Shown here: one piece after another, positions 23,509 through 35,829 of the stretch
How positions within the stretch are numbered: position 1 is the first letter of the stretch
Layout: every line of letters starts with the position of its first letter
NCBI GenBank assembly: GCA_030374805.1
Contig: JARGSG010000019.1
Span: forward strand, 434,001 to 498,000
Length of the DNA stretch: 64,000 nucleotides
Direction: 5' to 3'
Origin: Gracilaria gracilis
Lineage: Eukaryota > Rhodophyta > Florideophyceae > Gracilariales > Gracilariaceae
Translations under genes and position numbers: made by a program
Notes under the pieces: model-generated
What the model was told of the DNA's origin: nothing
The model's input: the letters and a program-made list of their open reading frames with translations, nothing else
Databases searched by the model: none

Positions 23509-24776
23509 CTATTTTGCTGCAGCCCCATTTGACTTTACATGATAGACAACTGTAGAAGCTTTCGGTTTGCGAATCATTCTTCGAAACTTCCTAACCTCCA
23601 TGTTCATTATTCTCATTTTTTGCCTTCGATATATACACTGTCCATGAAGATGTAGATCACCAACACTCACAGTCCTGGAGTTATACTTGGTAACAGGGTT
23701 TGTTTCCACGCGCCAAGGCACACCCAAGAGAACATCGTAGCAACAATCGGTCACAATCCATTTCGAAGTGTAAGAGTATTCCCCGATATGGATTGTGCCG
23801 TGCAGCATGCCCGTACTGATCTCCATTAGATCATCTTTTGAGTGTTTTATATCCATTAATGTCGGACCTAGTGTCGAATTATGTCTATGTCGTTCAACCA
23901 ATGATTTTGAAACAACATTAGTATTACACCCATCATCTTTGAGTATGTTTGTGGAGTACTCTTCAAACCTACCATCAAAAACCAGAAACGGTGCACATGG
24001 CACCTCTAAACTTGAACCTTCTTGGTTCTGTAATGACACGTTTCCATTGTAACTTAATCCTTGACGTGCACTTCTTTCTTGCAAAAGAACCCTTTAGTTT
24101 TCCGAGCTATCCCAGTCTAAGCGATAATCCGAACTACTGACATCATTACCTTCAAGTTTAGCTACCTTGCCGATTTCTTGGAGAGAAGAACTACGACGGT
24201 GCTTCCACGGTCTACATCCCGGTTTTGTGACAAGTAAAGCAGGCATTGTTCTCAGTGTCCAACAAACGCTGCTTGGCTCTTCTACTTTGACGCACTTTCA
24301 TGTTTCCAATTTTCATAGCGTCAACAGCGAAAGACTCCGTATTTCCATCTGAGCTCTGCTATAGAGCAGTGCCTGAAAATGCGCCCCCAATTCGCATCGC
24401 TATCTCTGTAGTTTCATCGAAATCAAAACAGTTTGCCTTACGTACCTCAAACTGTAACTTGGGTTTTAAACCACTCACAAACTTGTCCCATTTTTCACTA
24501 CCACTCATGTTCGGAATAGTCAACACATTGTTCCCAAAATCGGACAGATACGTTGTAACAGTAAATGTTTGTCTACACGAACGAAGTTTGTCTCGAGCTC
24601 TTCGTTCATGATCTTCAGGGACAAACTCTTGCCTGATGCAATCCGTAAATGTCTCTCAACTATCTCGTACTGCTTGCGCACGATTTAACGCGCACCACCA
24701 GATAGCTGCAGTACTAGATAGGAGTGTAGGAGCATACGTTATTTTGCCTTCAGTAAGAACATGAGCTCCGTTTCTT
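23509..24776 (-). pseudogene. Gypsy gag C-terminal part and protease-like segment
   Basis: From 24776 downward a retro-gag region is readable in pieces: TYAPTLLSSTAAIWW, then RQEFVPEDHERRARDKL. It is followed by a CFTCHKTG zinc-knuckle-like remnant near 24235 and, at 24084-23509, a retropepsin-like segment with KDDGCNTNVVS in the place of D[ST]GA and LLGVPW further on. The N-terminal part of gag lies beyond the MITE at 25188-25341. Frameshifts and stops are frequent. Confidence 0.65.
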
Positions 24777-24778
24777 TA

Positions 24779-25187
24779 CAAGAAATTTTTTCATTTTCGT
24801 GAGTGCAAGTGGAGCGCATCTTTTGCAGAGTTGAGCATCCACCTGCACTCGATCTATACGCCGTTCGCGCTCCAAATGGACACCCTTGTCAGGGCAGATT
24901 AATTTTTTTAATAGTTTATTTCATTATTGTGAGTGCGCGTGGAGTGCACTTGGACATCGCGGGGGGCAGACTACGAACAATGTGGGCGCAGAAGGAGTGC
25001 AATATGTATCGTTTGCACTCCATATGCGTTCAATGCGCTTAGCAAGCGTCCTCCAATTGGACACCACGAAATTAAGCTGCAAACGCAGATTGCGTGCACT
25101 CAATATGAAGTCCGTTTGGCATCCACGTATCCTCCACAAGTGCCGCCCACCCTCAAATTGCACTCCTCTTTCTCCAAAAATTTCTTA
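24779..25187. mobile_element. TA-flanked MITE, copy in Gypsy gag
   Basis: A 409-bp non-coding element bounded by TA (24777-24778 and 25188-25189). Ends are inverted: CAAGAAATTTTT at the left and the complement TAAGAAATTTTTGG at the right, each followed some bases later by GAGTGCAA. A second copy in the opposite orientation is at 59015-59422. The TA flanks and short imperfect TIRs fit a Tc1/mariner-type MITE. It splits gag between VANP and the TYAP segment. Confidence 0.8.
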
Positions 25188-25341
25188 TAGGGTTTGCCAC
25201 ATTAACCAAGTTGTAATACTGTTCAACATTGTAGAGCCAAGTATGGACAACCAAAAAGTCTCGTTCGCCAGAAAAGGGTTCTTGTTTGTTTGTTTTTAAG
25301 ATTGTTGAAGGACGAGGAAGAGGATAGCTCTGGGACTCCAT
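25188..25341 (-). pseudogene. Gypsy gag N-terminal part
   Basis: Begins at ATG 25341 (MESQSYPLPRPS) and contains PFSGERDFLVVHTWLYNVEQ, the usual opening of retro-gag proteins with a central Trp. It is separated from the rest of gag by the MITE. Confidence 0.65.
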
Positions 25342-25663
25342 GTTAGGCGAAAACGGTTGGAGCGAGGCTGATAGTGAAACAATCTTTGTTAACTCTACTC
25401 TCTTCCTTCGATGCACAAAGAGCCCTGAAACTGAAGACGCTTTTACAGTCTATTTGAAGGGGTGAAGCGCGCTGTCGGCACAAAATCAGCCTCCATTGTA
25501 GACTGCATTTCCTGTCAGCCGTTCTACCGCTTGGCGCGAATATAAGCCAGCGACAATCCTGTACAGAATTATGTAATAATATATCTTTCCAAGTCGTAGC
25601 GCTAGCCTTCATGGCTGGCTTCAGGATGCCAAAGTACAGAACATAAACTGAATATAACACGTA
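25342..25663. other. Unassigned spacer
   Basis: About 320 bases between the Gypsy gag start and the hAT fragment. Nothing supportable was seen; part may be the Gypsy leader or LTR. Confidence 0.3.
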
Positions 25664-26476
25664 TTACGTTTTCATGCACCGTGTTCCTTTCTCTGAAAAG
25701 GTAATTCTCAAAACGTAAGTTGCAACGTTACTAAATTGCTGACATAAGACATGGCAAACTTCATAGTTTGGTTCTTTTGCCACTCCACCACTAATCTGTT
25801 TCAGTTGATTCTCTAGCTGCTCTAACATAGGCAAAATAAGATGGAGAGTAGGGGTGTTCTGACCTTCCAACGCAATTTGCACCTCACAAACTCGGCGAAA
25901 AGAATGCACAATGGCCTCGAGAGCCGGATATATAACTTCCCGGTCTGAGTTTGTTTGGTTTAAAAGAGCATCAAATGCTGCTTTAGCTGGGTCAGAGTCT
26001 TTTTTGGCAATCAAAGAGACAACTTGTTTGCTCGGCTTCAAAAATCGTTGAACCAAACTAAGCGTCGTCCTAAATCTCGTTTCAATCTCTTGAATCAGTG
26101 CATAGCCGTCTGAAAGAGATTGATTCCAGTTTCCTTGCTTTAATATTCTTAAAACTGCTTTTACACTGCAAAGATTCTTCGCAATAACCGAGTTACGAGC
26201 CGTTTCTGCGTACATTCCATGCTTCATTGCGGTATTTAATTGATGCGATATACATCCCATCCACTTCTCGCTGAATAGAACACGTTTGCTTGACGGAGAA
26301 GCCCCTACTACACACGGCATAGTAGATGCACAATCTGTGACAAAGGTAAAGTTCTCCATAAATTCATCTAGTTCACACCCAGTTCTGGTTAGTGAAGCGT
26401 GTTCGAATGCTGAACGCAATGCATTTGCCGATTCCGTTCCTTTGTGCTCTATCACAAAAATATTCTTAGTAACAAG
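25664..26476 (-). pseudogene. hAT-type transposase fragment 1
   Basis: An open frame of about 270 residues with FVTDCASTMPCVVGAS, WMGCISHQLNTAMKH and KNLCSVKAVLRILK, matching the middle of hAT transposases (second catalytic Asp, the CxxH step, and the insertion domain). It lacks the BED finger and the C-terminal dimerisation region. Its N-terminal side is cut at 26477 by the inverted-arm structure. Confidence 0.65.
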
Positions 26477-27250
26477 TGTAGTGCAATGCCCGCAACCGGG
26501 AGAACGCCAGAAGACCTCCGGATCTTTCTGTCACCAGGAAAAAATAGCAGCAGAGCCCTTCCAAGAATGACACGAATATGTAGAGTGTAAGACAGAGGTC
26601 AATCCTTTATGACCAGCGTAGGAAGGTGAGACAAGAAGGTACTCCGCGTAAGCGGCGTGTGTGTGTGGTCCTCCAAGGAGGCAAATTCACCACAGTGTGG
26701 CGAGCGCGACGCAGTGTCGGTACAGGCCGCGGGTCACAGTGAGCAACCCAAAAGAAAGAGGAAAAAACGGGGGAGTCACGAGAGTGACCAAGAAAACCGG
26801 TAAAGCCGGAGGACACCTTATACAAGGGCGAACACGACAATAGTTGGTAAATACTCCCAGCGATGGGTTCGCGTAGGTGACGCAGGGGGATAGACAGCCC
26901 GTGGCAGCGGCGTATCCTTCCAAAGAGGAGTAGAGTACGGAAGAAGGCGAGGAAGTATAGAGGCAACCCTATTTGGGGAGATTTACTGAGTGGCAGGGCC
27001 TTGGTGCCTTTGCACTATATAGTATGTGGAAACCTCCCTAAATTAGACAAATACTAACTAATATATATCTAAAATACCAGCAATGCTGTGGCAACCTCCC
27101 TGAATTACCGTGTCACACGTGTACCAGTCATACCCATATTGGGGTTGCAGAGCGAGTTTGCGTGCACACACTGCATAACGGGTACACTGTTCACACCGCA
27201 CGGCATTGCGGCAGACAACACGCACGTAGCAGTGGGAAGCATCGCTGCGC
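26477..27250 (+). repeat. Left arm of a diverged inverted repeat
   Basis: Starts TGTAGTGCAA and pairs with 29500-30281 in inverted orientation. Recognisable shared blocks are the CGCAGGGGGATAGACA stretch, TTTACTGAGTGGC, CACTATATAGTA and a tail rich in TGTGCACA-type words. Similarity is only moderate, with many indels. The outer ends share TGTAGTGCAA; I saw no target-site duplication. Confidence 0.5.
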
Positions 27251-29499
27251 AAAAGCGGGGAAACGACTAAGTCGGTGAAGTATCTCCTGCGGGCGTTGCA
27301 ATACAACCAGTTCGAAGTAACGATTTTTAGTCAATATATAGGGAACGCAGTGCTTGTAATAGTGTGCTGTTAATCGTAAAACTTCGTGCCAATGATTTTA
27401 TTTTTCAATTCATCACTGGTCACGCCACCAACAAGGGCTTTGACCTCTTTCGCTTCGTGCACCCGATGAGCATCCCTCTATTCTTTTGCAATTCGTAGAA
27501 TAGATTCTCTGACTGCCTTTTCAGAAGGCAACATATCTTAAATACTAAGCTGCGCACTGACCGGTACGGCTCTTACAGCGTCACCCAGAGCTTTTCCAAA
27601 TAAAACAATCCTTGGATGTTTGGAGGCGATATAAATGGTAGTAAACCGGCGGACAGCGCAAAAGCTGCTGATGTTATTAGGTTCAAATTCCGCGTCTGAT
27701 TAAATTTCACAACGACACCTGCAACCGTAATCTTGTTCTTGTGATCCATATGCAGCTTGCTGCGATTTTTAACATTGTTGTTACTTGTTCTGGGTCAAAC
27801 TTCTTCATTGATGAATGAAAACAGCATTTTCTACTAATCAAAAATGAGCATACCAGCCAACCAGCACTCTTTCTCGTGTTCAAGTGACACAAAACAACGT
27901 AGTTTTTGTAATGTCCAGAACGCATGTTTTGAACAGAACGCATATCTCTCCATTGAACAAGTTCGGAGGGGGTTCTCTCACCTGCAGTTATATTTCTAAC
28001 GGCTCCAATAGCCGCTTCTTTGATTTCAATCTGAAGCAAGGATTGTATTGCTTTGGTGACGGATTTTGTTTCATCCTTTCGGATTTTGGTGTTGTCCATT
28101 GTTTTAACGAGCGGATGTTAGCACAATTTGACTTATGAGAGGCATACGGTATTGGAACCGGGTAAAAATGAAGCTATGGAAAGTGGTAGAAAACAGAGAT
28201 GAGTGATATATATCTGATCGAATCAAGGTGTTTCTTGCTCCGCCAAGAAGCGGATATAACTCGGTATCGTGGACACAGGCTTGCAGTTTCAAACATTTTT
28301 ATTTCATTACAAAGCTCTAATAGGTTTTGTTGGGTACGCCTATTGCAGTCCTGTGACTGGTCAGTGTGGAATCCCCCCGACTGTAACGGGCGTCCAGTCC
28401 AGGAGCGGTAAGGAAAAAGGTGGCAAGAATCGGCTAAATCCAAACCGCTGGCCGTCCCGGTCCACCCCTAGTCGGAACCACGTTTCTTTGGTGCAGTGCT
28501 ATCCCGTGTGCATACCGGAATGCTTCGTGCAAGGCGGAAGCGTCACATGTTGCCACGTAAGTAATGCCAAGTGTGAGTCGTGCTCCGTAGCTTGCGCCGT
28601 ATCGATTAAATTGCACTGTCCCTCGCTGGCGGGTTCGTTCCGTTGTCGGAGGGGAAAGCACAACTTGATGTTATCTCAACTTTCTTTTGCGTTCTCACTA
28701 CCAGGCGCCGAAGTATGGTGCGCCATGGCGCCACTACCATTACAATGTACGGTTTCAGCTCTTTGGAGACAGGGCCATCGCAATGTGGCGAAGAACAAAA
28801 GAGTTGCACCTGATAATGAAGTCTTGAATTTCATGGTACCGAAACGGCTATTCTCTGGGAGATACGGAAAAATACTGACTATGAAGGTTCAAAAAACGGG
28901 TACGCTACCGAGGGTACAAAAGTGAAACCTTCAAAAGGTTTACAGAAAATTGAAAAATCGAATACAAGACACCAAATTTTTAATTGTAAAATGTCCTTGT
29001 TAGAAATCTTTAATGTTGTAGATGGATCCTCTTTTTAAGAAAATGACACTACTCTTCTACAAGCAAGGTTTGTGTGGGCAAGTTCGTGAAGAACTACAAA
29101 AGTGTATTTTCTAAATTCAATCAACATCAAAACAGTACAGAAGAAAGTCGGATTCTTTACATGCCAGACGTTCACTCTCTTAAATGTATTTTCTATATAA
29201 GTATTTTTAGCTTGCCTTGAGTAGCATAATTAAAAGAGAAGATGTCTAATATTGCCCTTTTAAGTAGTTTAAAGCGCAAGAGCTTTACATATCGGTTAGA
29301 GATATTACAAAGACAAAAACATTCGTTGACGCAATACCTAAAGGGGCAGAGAGAGCATATAAAACGTTTCAAGTCCTAAGTTTGCTAACAAAACTAGTTT
29401 TATTTGTATGAAAAAGGTTTGGTTGACTAAATAATTTTATTTTGATCTAGCGGTTGGTTTTCATATCCCAACATCATTGAGGTAGTTGTATTGGAACGT
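27251..29499. other. Spacer between the inverted arms, with one unassigned ORF
   Basis: About 2.2 kb. The only ORF I would mention is 27707-28099 on the minus strand (130 codons, MDNTKIRKDETKS), which matches nothing I recognise and may be chance. The rest, including the A/T-rich 28950-29500, shows no supportable gene. Confidence 0.3.
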
Positions 29500-30281
29500 C
29501 TCTGAAGTCTATTTTCTCGCTTTTATAGTTTAGCAAGTTCGCGTTAGCGTGCTTGCTGCCGCAGCTTGCGAATTGCAAACCGCCATAGTGGTGTGCACAT
29601 TTTGCACTGCATGCACGTGTGTGTACTCTGCAGCCCCAGTACGGGTATGAATGGTACACGTGTGGCACGGTTGCCAGGGATGGGTGGCACAGCATTGCTG
29701 TTATTTTAAATACTTAGTATGAAAATTTTGCCTAATTTACGTAGATTACTGTACTATTATATAGTGGCTCGACACTCGGCCGTCGCCACTCAGTAAACTT
29801 CCCTAACCAGGGGTGGCTCTAGACTTCTTCACCTTCGGCGATCTTAGAATCTATTAAGGAGAGAGGCTCTGTAGCTTATGGGTTGTCTATCCTCCCTGCG
29901 TCCTCTAAAAGAACTCAACTGTGGGAGTGTTTTAACTCTTTTTTTCGCGTTCGACTCTGTACAGGGTTAACTCCGGTGTGTAACGTTGCTTTCGCCCCTC
30001 TTTTTCTTTTTTTTCTCTCTATTCCCCGCTCTCGCAGATTCTATTTTCCCTTTTCCCACTTCTGTGGATTCGTTCCTCTTGCGGGGATACATTAAGCCAC
30101 ACGCGTGGTGGTCCACTGATTCTTTGCTCAACTCTCTACGCTTTGTTGTGACGGCTTGGCCTCGGCTTACACCCGACTTCGTCGTGCCCTGACAGAGGGG
30201 CTCTGTCTGTTGGCCGAACTCCTAGAAAGGAAGATCTCGGACGTCTTCGTGGTGTCGTTCCGCCTCTGGCGTTGCACTACA
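29500..30281 (-). repeat. Right arm of the diverged inverted repeat
   Basis: Inverted partner of 26477-27250, ending in TTGCACTACA. Together they bound a foldback-like structure of about 3.8 kb. Alternatively they are two separate copies of one repeat in opposite orientation. Its outer edge interrupts a Harbinger-like transposase. Confidence 0.5.
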
Positions 30282-31150
30282 GTAGTTTGCGCCACCGCAT
30301 GAAAACACTAAACGTGAAATGAACGGTTATGACAAAATACTTGTTTTAGGACTTGAAACTATTTCACTCTTCCGTTGACTGACTCGTGACGAGCTCATAT
30401 ACTTCCTTGATTGCATCCAATGAAGTAAAGGTTCTGACTCGAAGTTATATTTTTTGAGTCGTTATACCCGTCATCCGCAACTACTAACTCATTGCGTAGG
30501 AGTGCTTTTTTCATGCCAGTGACAAATCTTTTTTTCATCGGGATAACTGCCACAAGGAAACGGACCGTTGACCCATACGTTTAAATTCTTAAAAATACGG
30601 ACACAAACTTCATACCATACGCCAGTGTGTTTAAATTTATATGAGATTCACGTGGAACTGAATGGAGATGGTTCTGAAATAGGGCAGTCGGTCCCACCGA
30701 AAGAGATAAAAATATTTTATTTCCAATTGAGCTTGAAGGAACGATTCTTGTGCTCCAATTTATTTGTCATAAAAAGTATTCCCAATTGTTAGTAAGGGGG
30801 CAATATTTATATTCTTCAGTGCAGATACCTACTTCATTCATATTTGGAGGCAGAACAATAAACGTCTTCACCCAAGAACGCATGTTTTTCTCATCAGCTT
30901 TAATCAATGCTGATAAAGTTGCGTCATTTACGTAAAGCTTGAGAAACATGAATGCCCAGAGCTAATGCTTAGGGGCGGCACAACGAGGAATACTCTGTCT
31001 CATTTTGTCCCATATTGTTGAAGCAATCTCAGCAATTACCCCAAAATTCGAGATAAATTTCCTTCTCTTCGTAAACTGTGCCAGCCCTTCTGCCTGATTT
31101 GTGTACTGATCGCCGAGGCTGTGAAAGGTCATGGCGGCAACGTCCATGGC
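30282..31150 (-). pseudogene. PIF/Harbinger-like DDE transposase remnant 1
   Basis: Heavily decayed, but several motifs are readable on the minus strand: FLKLYVNDATLSALIKADEK (30949 downward), GTDCPISEPSPFS with the first catalytic Asp (about 30690), VVADDGYNDSKN with the second (about 30460), and ARHESVNGRVKQF with a Glu of the third catalytic block (about 30390). These match the DDE_Tnp_4-type transposases common in algae and oomycetes. Many stops and frameshifts; the C-terminus is cut by the inverted arm at 30281. Confidence 0.6.
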
Positions 31151-32098
31151 GGAGATTGACGAATGTTTCTAAGATGACTGTTATAATTGCGCCCCTCAGC
31201 TGTGACGATTGCTCCCATAGAAGCGAAAATGGTTTCACATATTCACTAGATGCTTCAATCGTGTCACGAAAGGGAAGAGGTACGGCAAAGGTATATGTAC
31301 TCGAAAGCAGTTTTTGAGAAACATCTTGAAGGGTACGTACCCATTTGTTTCCTTGCAGTTTAAGTATCCGTAAGCAGTTTGACAGTAACATAATAAAAGC
31401 ATGTCAAGTAACATGGAGCATGGTAGTCGCGAAAAAATATTTACTGTCCTACTTAGTTTTTCGTCTCGGAGATTCAACATTTTCGAAAGGGCAATTTTGT
31501 TTATGGCATAAAAGCTTTAGTACTTGACGCTGTTCAATTCTGCAACACCATTACATCTTTGGATATACCAACCTAACGTAATCCCGAAATCATTTTTTGA
31601 AAAAAATCCAAGATCTCCAAGTTTACGCTTAATAGTTGAAGGTTTTTTCGTCAGAAAACGTAATATTACGATCTTTCTTGGCATAAAATCGGCTGAATCC
31701 TTTACTTTTCCTCATTTTAACACATATAGAGAACTGAAGCTACTTGCTAATACAAATCTATAGGTGGCTTTTAAAGCCAAAGCGATACGGAAAAGTGTGT
31801 GGCAGCTTCATTTTGATTCTCTTCTGAAGTATTGCATGAAGTTAATAATTACTCTTTTTGCAACCTACCGAACTAAACGAAGCTCTCCAATTCGTGATTG
31901 AAGCACGTTTATATATCTTACTTTCATGTTCTTTCATGTAAGGGCAAAGAACTCTATTCGAAATAACCTGATGCAAACTAACACTGCAAATTCATACGTG
32001 GGATGTGTATATTGTCATCAAAAACATCTGTTTACACGATAGAACATTAGTAGTAGAGGTCTACTGCTCGTCATCTTGAGATTTTATTGTATCTGGAT
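31151..32098. other. Unassigned interval
   Basis: About 950 A/T-rich bases upstream of the Harbinger remnant. It probably includes more decayed transposon DNA; no gene could be supported. Confidence 0.3.
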
Positions 32099-32848
32099 CT
32101 AGTGCTCTAGGTAATTTGGTTTCATTCTCAACTGAGATTGCAGCCTTGACTCTGGCGACCGAATTATAAAAGGAGAGTTTGAAGATTCTTCTGCCATCAT
32201 CGATTTCAGCTCGAACGTGTAGTGCAATGCACTTTGGCTCTTTTGTAGGGGATGAAAACTCATAAGTTTTCCATCACTGCGTTTCCAATCCTCATGGCTC
32301 CTCTTTCCATCGAAATAGTTCACAGTTTTTGCTACTCCCAATCCACTTGCAACCTTTCCTCTTGCTGGTGCACTTCCTCTTGCTATACCACCTTTCTGCG
32401 TTGTAACCACTTTAGCTGCGTTGCTTCTAAGAGACACATTACCTCTCACTGTGCCACAACCCTTCACAAGAACGCACTCGAGTGCAAGACCTCTCATAAC
32501 TGTACTTACTCTACCAGTTGACACTATATTTGAACCAACCACTATCCGTGATGCTGAAGTGCCGCGGTATATGGTCGCAGTTCTTCCCACTGACGCGCCT
32601 CGACTGACGATCTTTGCTATTCCTGCTCTTAGTACACCTCGCCCAGCAGCCGAGTTTCCATTCGCTTAAACTCCCCTTCCATGTTCCGCTACCATGCCAC
32701 CCCCTCTTCCAGCTAGATTGCTCGTTTTCACCGAATAACTTTGACCCGCACCAGTTCTCGACGTGACAGCTCCTACCAGTCTCGTCTTTCCATTCGCCCC
32801 GGCGTCGCAGGTTGGAGCCATACTAGAGAGCATATATGTGTGCATCAT
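32099..32848 (-). pseudogene. Unassigned Arg/Gly-rich ORF
   Basis: A single minus-strand frame of about 250 codons with one internal stop near 32666. The protein is basic and rich in Gly, Ser and Arg (GKTRLVGAVTSRTGAG), followed by a charged tail (DGKRSHEDWKRSDGKLMS). No family was recognised. It could be the N-terminus of a transposase or a chance frame. Confidence 0.25.
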
Positions 32849-33118
32849 TTTGGGTCAATCCCTTCGAGCAGAACCGTAAGTAATAATCTTCCCAATGTTA
32901 AAAGGCAAGACGGCATGTGGCTCGATGGGATGCAAGCGTCTGTCTCCAGTCAGTGGAACAGAAGAAGAGCCCATCGCATGAACAACAGCAGCGGAAGATT
33001 TCCCAAGTAACCTATTTGAGGCCTGCCCTCCTCTTTGTGCTAGCTTCTCGCTTCTGGCTACGTTTTACTACTTCACAGCTGTCTTCATCGCTGTTGATAT
33101 TGAGAAATTGGCAGCGCC

Positions 33119-33652
33119 GTGCTTCATGGAAACCGATTACCCGGAGTTGCCAGTTTGACCAAGGGTATCTTTCTGACCTCCACTGGGAAGATTCTGGATA
33201 CTATTGCTTGGCTGCAGTTGATGATAAACAGATTTCTTTCCGACGGAAGACCTAGGTACTTTTCGTTAAGGGGCATTAAATACAGGCTGAAGATTTCTGG
33301 CTTTCTGGAGAATGAGGAGTTGGCAGAGGTTGACGACATGCTTGGCGCCTCGGATAGTAAGCCCAAGCCTTCTCGACTACCAGGTCTTCCGCCGTCCTTC
33401 ATGAAATTGCTTACCATGACCGCGCTGGCCGAGTGGGGCGATCATCGTCAAATTGCCCCCATTGCGCTCGCCGCGTCCAAGGATATCTATGAAGTCATTC
33501 CGGGTGGCGTTCTTGTTCATTCTATCGGGACTGGGCTCGCTGTCGTAGGCGGACGTCTTTTGATCTCCAAGATTTTTGAGAAGGCTGTCGCGCTTACGGT
33601 TTTTTTGGTTGTTTCGTTTGCAATGATTACTGCCGGCCGATACGTCGAATAA
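33119..33652 (+). pseudogene. GDT1/TMEM165-family cation transporter, C-terminal half
   Basis: The segment from about 33300 to the stop at 33650-33652 resembles the second half of GDT1/UPF0016 proteins (Golgi, chloroplast or plasma-membrane Mn2+/Ca2+-H+ exchangers). It has an acidic linker (ENEELAEVDD), the second hallmark motif AEWGDHRQIAPIALAA (E-x-G-D), and two further membrane segments (VHSIGTGLAVVGG and AVALTVFLVVSFAMI). The first half, with the other ExGD motif, is not visible upstream in any frame. It may be a captured or orphan fragment, or the last exon of a host gene. Its codon pattern looks host-like and its 3' end is intact. Confidence 0.65.
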
Positions 33653-33866
33653 TAATTAGCAAACTGCAACTGTCAAACTCTCACATTTTCTCGTCAGTTA
33701 GCATTCGATACCTATCTTGGACGCGCTCACATCGTACAATGATCGTTGTCCTGTTTGTTTGGAAAACGGTTAGTAGTTATATACAGCTTTTCGCCATCCC
33801 CGAATACCCTTCTTTGGTTCTCTTGTTTGTGTGTCAACAACTAAAAACTTGGTTTGTTTCACACGC

Positions 33867-34777
33867 TCAATGGTTCTTTCTCAAGTATGCCACGATACGA
33901 ACGATGTCTCTGCAGTCGTGTTCGTTGCACCTTGCTACATTTTGAACCATTTCAACGTTTGATAACGATGACGCCCTGTTTTTTTGCACAAGTTCCGCTG
34001 CATATAGCACAGCTTCTATTGCATCAACACCATTCTCTACTCCTCCTTCGATGTCTCTTTCTCCATAATCATCCAAGAACCCTAAATTCTGAAGAGCTTT
34101 TGCTACGTTTTTGATAGAATTGTTCAAGCTTCCGCGGATAGACACGCAAGAAGTGGACAATATCTTGTGCATGTCCATTATCGCAAAGTTCCGAAGAGGT
34201 GCTATTTCATGAACCACCAGCTGAGGCATGCGACGAAAGCCTTGCTCAACAACTGTTTCTCCGGACCACGCACTTGCACGAGAGAAGGTGCTTTCATAGT
34301 ACGAGTCACTGCATGTACATGCTGCAACCATTCTATGATTACTTGTGGTTGACCCTGTTTCTCAAGGGTGTCAGTCAGAAAAAATTTGTGCTGCCAGTTT
34401 CCATCTACCAACTGGCCGCAGCCTATCATAAACAACAGCGGGTCTGGGATGCTCTCAGCAATTAAAGGCGACTTCGGATAAACATCGAACGCCCCGCCGT
34501 ACTCTTGCAACAGCTCCGCGTCGGTATCACCCGATAGTTTTGTAGTATCATCAGCGTACAAGTGCTCTGCCGAGGAGAGCTCCATGTCGACGTAAAACGT
34601 TCTTTTATCGATATCAGGTAGCATCTCACCATTATTACTGAAACGATGAGGATATTGTCGACTAAAGTCTTTCAAAAGCTTCCAGTTTGCCTTGTTGTGC
34701 GGTATGATTCTTGGAGTGACAACCGGTCTGTTGTAAATCGGCTTGCTCTTCGACAGATTTTGCGTCGTAAACAACAA
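33867..34777 (-). pseudogene. RNase H-fold nuclease (YprB / RNase_H_2-like)
   Basis: Two overlapping minus-strand frames join by a frameshift near 34200-34330. The first has TFYVDMEL in the position of the catalytic DxE strand and DPLLFMIGCG after it; the second has LNNSIKNVAKALQNLGF and ends in ARCNEHDCRDIVRIVAYLR, the usual YNE.DC motif with the last catalytic Asp. This layout matches the RNase H-like 3'-5' exonuclease domains found near RecB-type proteins and in algae and giant viruses. The first motif is eroded. It may be a host gene or cargo. Confidence 0.5.
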
Positions 34778-34924
34778 TTTTTAACCCAGCGCTTCCGCCG
34801 TGACCTGATAATGCGAATAATTCTTCGGAATGCCTTTTGTCATCACTTGTTCAGTGGCGCTTCTACTGACGCCGGACACCAACTTAAGCTCGCGCAAATT
34901 ATGTGCGTGCTGCTTCGCGTTCTC

Positions 34925-35500
34925 CTACGGCCAGTCGAACATGGAAGCGCTCTTCGTATTAGGTCTCAAACGTGGGTAAGGCCTGGTGCGAAGCAACTCC
35001 AAAATCAGGTTGATCGCATGCGCGTATCCACAGGCAGCAGCCGTCTTCGATGGCTCACTTGAAGCCAAACGTTCGAGAGCCTGCATCAACCACGCGTTGC
35101 TTTCATCCACCACGGACATGTGCCATCTCAATGCATCCAACGCGCAGTCTCTTTCGCGCTCGCCCAACTCATGCAGCGGGAGCACCGCCAGTTTCCACAC
35201 CTTCTTGTCAAACATAGTGGGCGGGTTTTCCTTGCCGTGCATATCAGATGGTTCATACGGCACGGCACCTGTGGCAAACACGCTTGTAGCCATCTGGAAT
35301 TCATCGATAGTGCTAACAAAAAGAATAGTGGACACCGGCTGTATGGCACCATTTATTATAGCGGATATGCACGAGATCAATATATATATATTCTCTCCGT
35401 ATGTTTTGCCCTTAAAATTGACGGAAGGTGGCTTCAAAGCCCTTAATTGCGTCTCGGAAGAACCGTATCGCCATATCTCAACATCGTAATCAAACCTCAC
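34925..35500 (-). pseudogene. Unassigned ORF upstream of the nuclease
   Basis: A minus-strand ORF of 191 codons (MRFDYDVEIWRYG) ending 150 bases before the nuclease frame. Composition looks like a real globular protein (RERDCALDALRWHMSVVDE, ACGYAHAINLILELLRTRP). It might be the N-terminal part of the nuclease gene separated by a frameshift, or a separate gene. No family was recognised. Confidence 0.35.
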
Positions 35501-35829
35501 AACCTTACAATACCCATTCCGAATTCAGACACCATAACCACAACCACCACCCCCACCACCGACAGCAACACAATAGAAAAACCGTTGACCATGAAGTACA
35601 TCAAAAGCCTTGTCAGTTTCTGCAGTTCAAATCTTCACTTCATCGTCGACACTGTCCCCCCATGAAAGCAATCAATTGACGACTTAGAAGGGTACCGGTA
35701 CTCCTGTGATTTCAGGACGGCGTAGTTTTTTTTACACGTATGAGCTCCATCAGCTTGTCGCGCTTGCGTGTAGAGCGTCGCACATAAAACAGAGACGGTT
35801 ACTCTTCATCCGTAGTATACATCATGCGA

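Larger units (their letters stand above)
22140..25341 (-). mobile_element. Ty3/Gypsy retrotransposon remnant
   Basis: Reverse-strand order is gag (25341 to 24800, split by a MITE), retropepsin-like segment (24084-23509), reverse transcriptase (23384-22614) and the start of RNase H (22355-22140). It is cut off in RNase H by the type A end at 22139, so integrase and the 3' LTR are missing. I could not identify the 5' LTR upstream of 25341. Many stops and frameshifts mark it as dead. Confidence 0.75.

Noticed and set aside
28269-28925. A 218-codon plus-strand ORF
   Set aside because: No motifs, odd composition and no support from context; likely chance.
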